Below are positions 37,813 through 45,789 of a stretch of 64,000 nt of DNA, one piece after another. Both the position numbers and the translations under genes were made by a program. The stretch lies in assembly GCF_009930815.1 (NCBI RefSeq), contig NZ_CP022222.1, positions 7,854,501 through 7,918,500 of the forward strand, written 5' to 3'. Every line of letters starts with the position of its first letter. Positions within the stretch are counted from its first letter, which is position 1. Below the pieces are notes generated by a model that was not told where the DNA came from, ran no database searches, and worked only from the letters and a program-made list of their open reading frames with translations. The DNA is from Bradyrhizobium sp. CCBAU 051011 (GTDB lineage: Bacteria > Pseudomonadota > Alphaproteobacteria > Rhizobiales > Xanthobacteraceae).

Positions 37813-39045
37813 ATGGTTTCAGTCGCCCAGTTGAAGGACGTGCCGGCACAGGCGGCCCCTCGCCCCGACCTTGCCGAGTTGCGCAGCCGCGTGGCGCAGA
37901 TCGCGCCGCAGATCAAGGCGCGCGCCCACAATACCGAAAAGGCCGGGCGCGTTCCCGAAGAGAACATCACCGCATTGCGCCACATCGGCTATTTCGACAT
38001 CGTCAAGCCCGCGATGTTCGGCGGCTACGAGTATGATTTCGACGTGCTGGTCGAACTGAACATCGAGCTGGCGAAAAGCTGCGCCTCGACGGCGTGGGTC
38101 GGCGGCCTGCTCGCGGCCCATCAATGGCTGATCGCGGGATTTCCGGAAGCCGCGCAGCGCGACGTCTGGGACACTAATCCCGATGCCGTGGCCTGCGGCT
38201 CCTACGCGCCGGCCGCCAAGGCGATCGAGGTCGAGGGCGGCTATCGCTTGAGCGGCCGCTGGTCGTTCGCCAGCGGCTGCGACAACGCGCAATGGTCGCT
38301 CTGCGCGGCGCTGTTGCCGTCGAAGACAGACAGCGGCCAGTTTGCGCCGGCCTTCCTGCTGGTCCCTGCCTCCGACTACGTCATCGACGATACCTGGAAT
38401 GTCGTTGGCCTCAGCGGCACCGGCAGCAAGACGCTGGTTCTCGCGGACGTGTTCGTACCGGCGCACCGCCTGTTGTCATTCGCCGACACCACGTCCGGAA
38501 AGACGCCGGGCGCCGCACTCTATGCCGCCAACCCGGCCTTCTCGATCCCGATGCTGTCGAACATTCCCTCCTGCCTGGCATCCACCGCGGTCGGCGCCGC
38601 CGCCGGCGCGCTGGAGGACTATCTCGCCGTCACCGCGCGGCGCGTCACCCGCGGCGCGGTGGCCGGCCACAACAATCGCATGGCGGAATTTCCAACCATC
38701 CAGTTGCGGGTGGCCGAAGCCACAGCCTCCGTCGACGCCGCGCGCGAAGTGCTGCTGCGCGATCTTCGCGACCGTGCGGCAACCATCCGTGCCGGCAACC
38801 CGGTCTCGGTCGAGGACCGTATCGTCAGCCGCCGCGGCCAGGCGTTCTCGGTCGCACTCGCGATCCGCGCCAGCGAAGCGCTGAACGCCTCGACCGGCGG
38901 GCTAGGCCTCGATCTCTCCAATCCGGTGCAGCGCGCCTGGCGCGACGCCAATGCCGTGGGCCGCCACATCAGCATGAACTGGGACGCGGTCGGCACGATG
39001 TACGGCCAGCTCGCGCTCGGACTGACGCCGCAGGGACAGTACTAA
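37813..39045 (+). CDS. graA: Resorcinol hydroxylase large component (FADH2/FMNH2-dependent monooxygenase)
   Basis: A 410-residue acyl-CoA dehydrogenase-fold monooxygenase of the HsaA/HpaB group D type. Seen motifs are ALRHIGYFDIVKPAMFGGYE, SCASTAWVGGLLAAHQWL, YRLSGRWSFASGCDNAQWS and VVGLSGTGSKTLVL. No catalytic glutamate of true acyl-CoA dehydrogenases stands out, as expected of hydroxylases. It should convert resorcinol to hydroxyquinol with reduced flavin from the 37239 gene product. It is separated from its neighbours by 55 and 27 bp, so one operon. Confidence 0.82.
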   Translation: MVSVAQLKDVPAQAAPRPDLAELRSRVAQIAPQIKARAHNTEKAGRVPEENITALRHIGYFDIVKPAMFGGYEYDFDVLVELNIELAKSCASTAWVGGLLAAHQWLIAGFPEAAQRDVWDTNPDAVACGSYAPAAKAIEVEGGYRLSGRWSFASGCDNAQWSLCAALLPSKTDSGQFAPAFLLVPASDYVIDDTWNVVGLSGTGSKTLVLADVFVPAHRLLSFADTTSGKTPGAALYAANPAFSIPMLSNIPSCLASTAVGAAAGALEDYLAVTARRVTRGAVAGHNNRMAEFPTIQLRVAEATASVDAAREVLLRDLRDRAATIRAGNPVSVEDRIVSRRGQAFSVALAIRASEALNASTGGLGLDLSNPVQRAWRDANAVGRHISMNWDAVGTMYGQLALGLTPQGQY

Positions 39046-39072
39046 TCAACATCAGACATCAGCGAGGACGAC

Positions 39073-40098
39073 ATGCAGGGCAAGATCGCACTAGAGGAAC
39101 ATTTCGCCATACCGGACACGCTGATGGATTCAGCGGGCTTCGTCCCGGAATCCTATTGGCCGGAATTGAAAGACCGCCTCCTGGATATCCAGGACAAGCG
39201 GCTGGCGCAGATGGACCAGCACGGCATCGAAATGATGATCCTGTCGTTGAACGCGCCGGCGGTTCAAGCGATTCCCGACGTCGCCCGCGCCAACGAGATT
39301 GCGATCCGCGCCAATGATTTCCTCGCCGAGCAAGTGGCGAAACGGCCATCGCGGTTTCAGGCCTTTGCCGCGCTGCCGATGCAGGATCCGGATCTCGCGA
39401 TCAAGGAGCTCGAGCGCTGCATCAGGACGCTCGGTTTCCGCGGCGCGCTGGTCAACGGCTTTTCGCAGATTGGCGACGGCAAGCGTCCCGTCTATTACGA
39501 CCTGCCGCAATACTGGCCGTTCTGGGCCAAGGTCGAAGAGACCGGCCTGCCCTTCTACCTGCACCCGCGCAATCCCTTGCCGGAAGACTGTGCGATCTAT
39601 GAGGGACATCCGTGGCTGATGGGTCCGACCTGGGCGTTCGGACAGGAAACTGCCGTGCATGCGCTGCGCCTGATGGGATCGGGCCTGTTCGATGCCTATC
39701 CGAAACTGAAGATCATCCTCGGCCACATGGGCGAAGGCCTGCCCTACAGCATGTGGCGCGTCGATCATCGCAACGGCTGGGTCAAGGCACCGCCGAAGCA
39801 CAAGGCCAAGAAGAAGATCTGCGATTACTTCAACGCCAACTTCTTCCTGACCACCTCAGGCAATTTCCGCACGCAAACGCTGATCGATTCAATTCTGGAG
39901 ATCGGAGCGGACCGCATTTTGTTCTCGGTCGACTGGCCGTTCGAAAACGTCGATCATGCCTCCGACTGGTTCAACAGCGCCAGCATCAGCGAGAATGACC
40001 GATTGAAGATCGGCCGACGCAACGCCATCGACCTGTTCAAGCTCGATCTCGGCGAAACCACTGTCGCCGGGAACGGCATCCATCAAGCCGCGGAATAA
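39073..40098 (+). CDS. graF: Gamma-resorcylate decarboxylase (amidohydrolase superfamily)
   Basis: A 341-residue metal-dependent non-oxidative decarboxylase converting 2,6-dihydroxybenzoate to resorcinol. The metal ligands known in the rhizobial enzyme are all in place at the same numbers: Glu8 and His10 (ALEEHFAIP), His164 (FYLHPRNPLP) and Asp287 (FSVDWPF). The catalytic His218 is in ILGHMGEG. The N-terminus MQGKIALEEHFAIPDTL is nearly that of characterised gamma-resorcylate decarboxylases. The reaction is reversible, so the enzyme also has interest as a carboxylase. Confidence 0.92.
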   Translation: MQGKIALEEHFAIPDTLMDSAGFVPESYWPELKDRLLDIQDKRLAQMDQHGIEMMILSLNAPAVQAIPDVARANEIAIRANDFLAEQVAKRPSRFQAFAALPMQDPDLAIKELERCIRTLGFRGALVNGFSQIGDGKRPVYYDLPQYWPFWAKVEETGLPFYLHPRNPLPEDCAIYEGHPWLMGPTWAFGQETAVHALRLMGSGLFDAYPKLKIILGHMGEGLPYSMWRVDHRNGWVKAPPKHKAKKKICDYFNANFFLTTSGNFRTQTLIDSILEIGADRILFSVDWPFENVDHASDWFNSASISENDRLKIGRRNAIDLFKLDLGETTVAGNGIHQAAE

Positions 40099-40141
40099 GC
40101 GGTCTCACATGACACCATCACCATCTGGGAGGGATACGGGC

Positions 40142-41518
40142 ATGACTGCGAAGGCAATCGATCTTCACGAGGAACTAGCCGAGGCAAAGGTCGGGAATTT
40201 TCACTGGCGCCTCGGCGCCATCATGGGACTGCTGACGCTGTTCGACGGATATGACACGTTCAATCCGGCTTACGTCATTCATTACGTCGCAAAACCATGG
40301 GGCCTTCAGGCCGGCCAGGCGGGACTGTTGATCTCCAGCGGGCTGGTCGGATTTCTGATCGGGGCTGCACTCCACGGCATCATTGCCGACCGGTTCGGCC
40401 GCCGCGGCACCCTGCTCGGGGGCCTGTGGATTACCAGCATCTTCACCCTGCTCACCGCGACCTCGGCGGACTCGTTCCTGTCGTTCTGCATCCTGCGGAT
40501 CCTGACCGGCATTGGCCTCGGCGTGCTGTTGCCGCTTGCGACCACCTACATCAACGAGCTGGCGCCGCGGCGCGTGGCCAACACCTTTGCGCTGTGGGGC
40601 GTCGCGCTCGGCTGGGCGCTGGGCGGCACGCTCGCCGGTGTCGCCGGCGTGTTTGCGACCCCGGTGTTCGGCTGGACGTCGCTCTACTGGATCGGCTCGC
40701 TGTCGTTCCTGCTTCTGCCCTTCATGCACCTGATGCTGCCGGAATCGCCAAAGTTTCTGGCCCTGCAGGGCCGCGTCGACGAAATCCGCGACATGCTGAC
40801 CAGGCTGCGGCCCGAGCGCGCCAATGTCTACAAATCGGCTGAGATTGCCGTGGGAGAGTCCGAGAAGCCGGTCAATTCGGTCGCGACGCTGCTTCAGGCC
40901 AAGTATCGCCGGACCACGCTCGCGATCTGGGCGTCGGCATTCCTCAGCCTGTTCTGCATCTTCGGCCTCTCGGGCTGGATTCCGACCGTGATGATGCAGC
41001 GTGGCGAGACCTTTGCCGCCAGCTTCGGCTTCGGCGCGCTGATGCAGATCATGTCGTTCGTCGGCGGCCTCGTGCTTGGCCACCTCGTCGACCGGTCCGG
41101 CTATAGCCGCGGACTGATCGCGACCTGGTGGGCGTTCGGCGGCCTCGCCGTGCTGTCGCTGGTGGCGATGAACGACCATATCGTCAACATCACCTCAGTC
41201 GCCGCCGCCGGCTTCTTCATCATCGGCGCGCAGTTCGTGCTGAACAATTTTACCGCGGCGTCCTATGAGACCGGCGTGCGCGCCACCGCGGTCGGCATGG
41301 AGCTCGGGGTCGCGCGGGTCGGCGCCATTCTCGGCCCGTTCGTCGCCGGTGCGCTCCAGCAATATTACCAGAGCCCGACGCCGATGTTCCTGTCGATCGG
41401 CATCTCGGCGATCGCCGCCGGCGCGATCATCCTGCTGGCGAAGCGGCCGGCGGCGATCGCTTCCAACAGCCTTGAAGAGACAGCCGGCTTGCGCAAGGTC
41501 GCACAACCCGCTTCCTGA
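40142..41518 (+). CDS. graK: MFS aromatic acid:H+ symporter (probable gamma-resorcylate transporter)
   Basis: A 458-residue, 12-helix major facilitator protein of the aromatic acid:H+ symporter subfamily. The subfamily signature after helix 1 is LLTLFDGYDTFNPAYVIHY, and the loop 2-3 motif is GIIADRFGRRGTLLGG. It closes the operon 43 bp behind the decarboxylase and probably imports gamma-resorcylate. A purine-rich GGGAGG precedes the ATG at 40142; the upstream start at 40109 would overlap the ribosome-binding region. Confidence 0.85.
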   Translation: MTAKAIDLHEELAEAKVGNFHWRLGAIMGLLTLFDGYDTFNPAYVIHYVAKPWGLQAGQAGLLISSGLVGFLIGAALHGIIADRFGRRGTLLGGLWITSIFTLLTATSADSFLSFCILRILTGIGLGVLLPLATTYINELAPRRVANTFALWGVALGWALGGTLAGVAGVFATPVFGWTSLYWIGSLSFLLLPFMHLMLPESPKFLALQGRVDEIRDMLTRLRPERANVYKSAEIAVGESEKPVNSVATLLQAKYRRTTLAIWASAFLSLFCIFGLSGWIPTVMMQRGETFAASFGFGALMQIMSFVGGLVLGHLVDRSGYSRGLIATWWAFGGLAVLSLVAMNDHIVNITSVAAAGFFIIGAQFVLNNFTAASYETGVRATAVGMELGVARVGAILGPFVAGALQQYYQSPTPMFLSIGISAIAAGAIILLAKRPAAIASNSLEETAGLRKVAQPAS

Positions 41519-41634
41519 GATGAGGCGTCGATGCGGAACGTCCGGCTCCGGGGCGATTGTCGCGGAGCCGGGTTTTAGTTTTGACGCGTTTTCTTCACGC
41601 GAACCGGTATCCACTTCGCTCGAAAACGCTACGC

Positions 41635-42630
41635 TTACGCCGCAACCGGCTCCGATGCGCGATCTTCGACCAGCGCGACCGCATCGCGCAGCACATTGAC
41701 ACCGGCGCCCGGCTTGACGCCCTTCTCCGCGAGATGGCGGCGGAAGGCGCGCGCGCCGGGGACGCCATGAAATGCGCCGACGAAGTGCCGCGTCATCGAA
41801 TGCAGCTTTGCGCCTTGCGACAACTGGTCTTCGATGTAGGGCAACATCGCTTCGAAGACGTCCTTCATCGACGCGTGCGGCGCCGCCTCGCCAAACAATT
41901 CCGGATCGACGTCGAGCAGGCGCCACGGCTCCTGATAGGCCGCCCGCCCCAGCATCACGCCGTCGACATGGTCGAGATGCCGCTTCGCCTCCGCGATACT
42001 GCCGATGCCGCCATTGATGATGACGGGCACATCCGGCAGCACGGCCTTGAGCCGGTAGACCCTGTCGTAGTCGAGCGGCGGGATGTCGCGGTTTTCCTTC
42101 GGAGACAATCCGTTGAGCCAGGCTTTTCGGGCATGCACGACCAGCGTGTCCGCGCCGGCCGCGACCACACTGCGCGCCAGCACGTCGAGCGCCACTTCCG
42201 GATCCTGGTCGTCGATGCCGATCCGGCATTTGACCGTGACGGGAATCCTGACCGCGCGCTTCATCGCAGCCACGCCGTCGGCAACCAGCGCCGGCTCCGC
42301 CATCAGGCAGGCGCCGAAGCGGCCATCCTTCACCCGGTCGGACGGACAGCCGACATTGAGATTGATTTCGTCGTAACCGAAATCCTCGCCGATCTTCGCA
42401 GCAGTGGCGAGATCATCCGGAACCGACCCGCCAAGCTGTAGCGCCACCGGATGCTCGCTGGCATCGAACCCGAGCAGCCGCCTGCGGTCGCCATGAATAA
42501 TGGCGCCGGTCGTCAGCATCTCCGTATAGAGCCGCGCACGCCGGCTCATCAGACGGTGGAAGACGCGGCAATGCCGGTCGGTCCAATCCATCATGGGTGC
42601 CACAGAAAAGCGATAGTCTTGCAATTCCAA
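41635..42630 (-). CDS. dusA: tRNA-dihydrouridine(20/20a) synthase DusA
   Basis: A 331-residue FMN enzyme reducing uridines in the tRNA D-loop. It has the N-terminal SVAPMMDWTDRHCR, the catalytic cysteine in EINLNVGCPSDRVKDGRFGA, and VHARKAWLNGLSPKENR and FMN-phosphate-binding NGGIGS later. The gene is intact, but its 5' end is where many integrases of the dusA-associated group insert; such elements restore the coding end from their own attachment site. The integrase at 42764 is therefore the boundary of a mobile element, and the first codons of dusA may be element-derived. Confidence 0.94.
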   Translation of the reverse strand: MELQDYRFSVAPMMDWTDRHCRVFHRLMSRRARLYTEMLTTGAIIHGDRRRLLGFDASEHPVALQLGGSVPDDLATAAKIGEDFGYDEINLNVGCPSDRVKDGRFGACLMAEPALVADGVAAMKRAVRIPVTVKCRIGIDDQDPEVALDVLARSVVAAGADTLVVHARKAWLNGLSPKENRDIPPLDYDRVYRLKAVLPDVPVIINGGIGSIAEAKRHLDHVDGVMLGRAAYQEPWRLLDVDPELFGEAAPHASMKDVFEAMLPYIEDQLSQGAKLHSMTRHFVGAFHGVPGARAFRRHLAEKGVKPGAGVNVLRDAVALVEDRASEPVAA

Positions 42631-42668
42631 TGATTTACCCTACACTCTCAAGAGGATGAAAGAAGAAC

Positions 42669-42761
42669 GTGTGCACTCCCAACTAGACGAAATTGCACAC
42701 GTTTGTATCCGTTTTGACCTCTCAGTGCACACATAGTGCACACGAAAGCCGGAGTGCACAC
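42669..42761. repeat. Cluster of TGCACAC repeats before the integrase gene
   Basis: The core TGCACAC (mostly as GTGCACAC) occurs at 42694-42700, 42725-42732, 42736-42743 and 42754-42761, and once inverted, as CGTGTGCAC, at 42669. Five copies in 95 bases immediately before the integrase start are likely to be arm-type sites for integrase/excisionase or operators of its promoter. Confidence 0.6.
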
Positions 42762-42763
42762 GC

Positions 42764-43858
42764 GTGGCGACCTTCACTCAGCTGGCATCTGGAAACTGGC
42801 GCGTCCAGGTCCGCCGCAAGACCCGTTATGTGGCCGAGACGTTCCGACGACGCAAGGACGGCGAAGAATGGGCGCTCGAGATGGAGCGCAATATCGACCG
42901 CAACGGATCGTCCAAGCCGCGTGCGCTGCGAACGGTTCGAACATTCGGCGACCTGATAGACCTCCATGACCAGGATATGCACGAGGTCGGCAAGCCCCCT
43001 CGCCGTTCGAAGGCCGCGGTCATGGAAGCACTCAAAGACGCGCTTGGGACCGTGAAACTACCTCAATTGAACCGCGAGCGCCTGATCGAATTCGGAAGGA
43101 AGCGCGCGAAACAAGGTGCCGGCCCCGCGACGCTAGCGATTGACTTGTCTTTCATCAGAACAATCGTATCGCACGCAGCAGCCGTTCATGGAATCGAAGT
43201 CTCGGCTGAGGAAGTTCGTTTAGCACGCATTGCATTGAAGCACCTCGATCTTGTGGGCAGAGGGATCGAACGCGACCGTCGGCCTACACAAGACGAAATC
43301 GACGAACTCATCGAGTATTTCGAGACCAATCCACGCCAAGTGATCCCGATGGGCCGCATCGTGCGCTATGCGATCGCGACAACTATGCGTCAGGAAGAAA
43401 TATGCCAGCCGGAGTGGCCTGACGTCGATATCAGGAAGAGGCTTGTCTTGCTTCGAGATCGCAAAGATCCGAGACACAAAATCGGCAATCATCAAAAGGT
43501 CCCGCTACTTAACTTAACGGGATATGATGCATGGGAGATTTTGCTACAGCAACGGATCATCACACGAGGCCAAGGCCGCATCTTTCCGCACCATCATAAA
43601 TCCATCAGCACAGCATTTACCCGCGCATGTGATGAATTGAAGATCGACGACCTGCATTTCCATGATCTTCGTCACGAAGGCACGAGTCGGCTGTTTGAGG
43701 CAGGACTTACGATCGAAAAGGTCGCGCTTGTGACGGGCCACAAGGATTGGCGAATATTGCAGCGCTACACCAATCTCAAGCCGGAGGATCTGCACAAACT
43801 GCAAAGAGCAGCGCAGCCTTCGATGGAAGAATTCATCGAGACGTTGGCCGCGTCCTAG
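42764..43858 (+). CDS. int: Site-specific tyrosine recombinase (dusA-type integrase)
   Basis: A 364-residue phage-type integrase. The N-terminal arm-binding part is short (TFTQLASGNWRVQVRRKTRY, typical for dusA-associated integrases), followed by a core-binding SAM-like helical domain (residues 60-165). The catalytic domain has Arg209 in TTMRQEEICQ, His300 and Arg303 in HFHDLRHEGTSRL, His326 in VTGHKDW and Tyr335 in LQRYTNLK. It is read away from dusA, 133 bp from its start. The start is a GTG at 42764. Confidence 0.93.
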   Translation: MATFTQLASGNWRVQVRRKTRYVAETFRRRKDGEEWALEMERNIDRNGSSKPRALRTVRTFGDLIDLHDQDMHEVGKPPRRSKAAVMEALKDALGTVKLPQLNRERLIEFGRKRAKQGAGPATLAIDLSFIRTIVSHAAAVHGIEVSAEEVRLARIALKHLDLVGRGIERDRRPTQDEIDELIEYFETNPRQVIPMGRIVRYAIATTMRQEEICQPEWPDVDIRKRLVLLRDRKDPRHKIGNHQKVPLLNLTGYDAWEILLQQRIITRGQGRIFPHHHKSISTAFTRACDELKIDDLHFHDLRHEGTSRLFEAGLTIEKVALVTGHKDWRILQRYTNLKPEDLHKLQRAAQPSMEEFIETLAAS

Positions 43859-44267
43859 CAGATCGCCGCCATGAATTATGTGGCCCAGGACTCGTCAAAT
43901 TGCAGGCTCACTGTGGTTCCTCCATTGGACGACCGTTCCGATAGATCCCGGCTGGAAGATTTCACGGACATCGCGCGCGAGGCGCACACGCTCGCACCAT
44001 GATGAAGAGCGTGGTCGACCTCTGGCGCCCAGTGCCGGACTACGATAACCACCCGGCGAGACCGAAGTTCACGGCATGCCGGGCCTCGACGACGTCGACC
44101 GCTAACGATCGAACCGATGACCGCCGTTGACGACACCGCCTTCACAGCACATATCAAGGTCAATCCGAACGTCCCACAATGCCTGCTTTGGCACTGGGTC
44201 CCGCACCGTTCACGGCGCGAATGCTTGTTTTTGATCGGGCGGCGCCGACAACTTGAGCAATTCGTCC
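43859..44267. other. Gap between integrase and first cyclase gene
   Basis: No convincing gene. A possible tiny frame (43871-44002, 43 codons, + strand) and one overlapping it at 43999 with LWRPVPDYD, which recalls the start of NUMOD4 homing-endonuclease domains, have no ribosome site and soon end. They may be the scar of a lost gene. Confidence 0.35.
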
Positions 44268-44972
44268 TCAAAGCTTCCAAGTCCACGACGACCGGAAGAC
44301 CCTCTCTACGGGACCGTTAGTCCACCGACGCTCTTCCCACATGGGACGCCCGTCAGAACTAGTCTTGGCCTCAGCGGCGGCGGCATCGTAGGCCGTGCCA
44401 GAGATGAACGTATTGAACGGAGGTTCCCGGAGGCTACAGAGCTTCGCGGCGATATTGGGAGCGCGTCCCACCCAGATTAGATCGTTACTATTGCGAACTC
44501 CGCCTCGTACCGCGAGCACATCGCTGGTGTCGACGCCAGTACCATGACCCAGCACATGGGTGCCGTCCCGCAAAGCCTCGTACTTTGCTTCAAAGCGAGG
44601 CTTTAGGATATTTTTGAACACATAGTTGATCTTCAGGGCGCACTTCACCGCCGATGTGTTCTTCGATCCACCGACGAAGACGCCCATAACTCGATCACCG
44701 TCGAAGCTGCGGACTTCCCCGCCAGAGACCTTGATCAGGCGGGACGATGCCGCCAGAAACGCCTTGCATACCCTTGCGGTTACTCTCCTGTCCCACATAG
44801 CCAGCTTGGTCGAGTCCGCGAGGTCAGCATAAAGGAAGGTCGCCGAGAGCTTTACCCCTCCTCCAGCAAGCGCAACTGTGTCCGTTGTCGGGACTACCTG
44901 GCCGTCCCTAATATTCCAAGCATCCTTCAGGACGCCGCCGACGTCACCTCCGATATCGTCAAGAACTCCCAT
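44268..44972 (-). CDS. pycC: Pycsar-type nucleotide cyclase (class III cyclase, PycC-like)
   Basis: A 234-residue protein with one class III cyclase domain. The metal-binding aspartates are Asp50 in TFLYADLADSTKL and Asp93 in VRSFDGDRVMGVF. The transition-state asparagine is Asn173 in VGRAPNIAAKLCS, so it looks catalytically complete as a homodimer. Its gene follows a DUF5706-type membrane protein gene with a four-base gap, the composition of Pycsar antiphage systems, where the cyclase makes cUMP or cCMP on infection. Which pyrimidine is made cannot be read here. It is translated after the effector. Confidence 0.82.
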   Translation of the reverse strand: MGVLDDIGGDVGGVLKDAWNIRDGQVVPTTDTVALAGGGVKLSATFLYADLADSTKLAMWDRRVTARVCKAFLAASSRLIKVSGGEVRSFDGDRVMGVFVGGSKNTSAVKCALKINYVFKNILKPRFEAKYEALRDGTHVLGHGTGVDTSDVLAVRGGVRNSNDLIWVGRAPNIAAKLCSLREPPFNTFISGTAYDAAAAEAKTSSDGRPMWEERRWTNGPVERVFRSSWTWKL

Positions 44973-44976
44973 GTGG

Positions 44977-45483
44977 CTACTTCAGCGGCCAGGTTGAGCG
45001 CAATTGCGCCGCAGCGGCCATTGTTGCGACCCATGGCACAATTGAAAGCATCGTGAGCATAAAGGCGCACTTCAGGAAATCGAACTTCTCTCTCAGAATC
45101 GTCGAATTTCGCCAGATCTGCTCGGTCACGTCGTTAACGTGGTCGATGTCGGTTCTCGACGTGAAGCGCTCGCCGAACTCCTTAGCTGACTGCTTTGCGA
45201 TCGACCGAAAATAGATCATTGAGTTATCGTCGCCGACCAAATGGGGAAAAACGCAGCGATAGACGTAGACGATGCTCGCCACGGCAAGCGCCAGAAATGC
45301 CAGGGCAAGGGCTATGACATACCAATGTTCGAAGTCCTCCTTGCGCATGTTGAGGGCTACGAATCCCAGCATGCCCGTGTTGACGGCGAAGAGGAATGAA
45401 GCCTTGGCTTCGACCCGCGGAAAAAAGCCCAGAACGCGATCGAGTTGTTTCTCCGATCGTGCGTTTGCGGACTCACTCACCAT
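44977..45483 (-). CDS. pycTM: Pycsar transmembrane effector (PycTM, DUF5706-like)
   Basis: A 168-residue protein with an N-terminal helix (SEKQLDRVLGFFPRVEAKAS, typical of the DUF5706/Pycsar effector family) and membrane helices at about 33-50 (FLFAVNTGMLGFVALN), 58-80 (YVIALALAFLALAVASIVYV) and near the C-terminus (CAFMLTMLSIVPWVATMAAA). In Pycsar, binding of the cyclic pyrimidine makes such proteins permeabilise the inner membrane and kill or halt the infected cell. The ATG at 45483 is preferred over 45528 because GGGAAG precedes it. It forms a two-gene operon with the cyclase. Confidence 0.82.
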   Translation of the reverse strand: MVSESANARSEKQLDRVLGFFPRVEAKASFLFAVNTGMLGFVALNMRKEDFEHWYVIALALAFLALAVASIVYVYRCVFPHLVGDDNSMIYFRSIAKQSAKEFGERFTSRTDIDHVNDVTEQIWRNSTILREKFDFLKCAFMLTMLSIVPWVATMAAAAQLRSTWPLK

Positions 45484-45789
45484 AGTATTCTTCCCGTGGG
45501 CGGGGGCCGATTCGGGGATTCGAAACACGGTTCAATCTCGAAGAAGGCCACACGAAACCGCCACTTTAAAATAGTACCGAAAAGACAACGATATCAACAT
45601 TTTGTGGCACGGTGGATGATCAGGGTCTTCATCTTGCATTTTCTCGCTAAGAGGTGCAAAAAATGGCCCGTCCCGATACCCTAGCTGATTCGCCACCATC
45701 GGTCGCACCGAAGGCGGCATAGGAAGGTGTCGGGCCGAAGTGCTTAGTCGAACAAAGGGTGAATATCGTTGCCCTCGAAGGAGCGTCCC
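45484..45789. promoter_or_regulatory. Shared control region of the two divergent cyclase operons
   Basis: 306 bases separate the starts at 45483 (minus) and 45790 (plus). The sequence around 45570-45670 is AT-richer than the flanks and should hold both promoters, but no consensus pair was good enough to assign. No gene is supported; the minus-strand frames here are the shadow of the downstream cyclase. Confidence 0.45.

Noticed and set aside
43871..44106. Tiny frames with LWRPVPDYD resembling the start of a NUMOD4 homing-endonuclease
   Set aside because: Only nine residues match; the frame ends within 36 codons and has no ribosome site. Kept as a gap note only.
44540..44560. Sequence ACATGGGTGCC as second copy of the dusA-end attachment site
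   Set aside because: It is inside the cyclase coding region and matches the dusA start region only over about ten bases.
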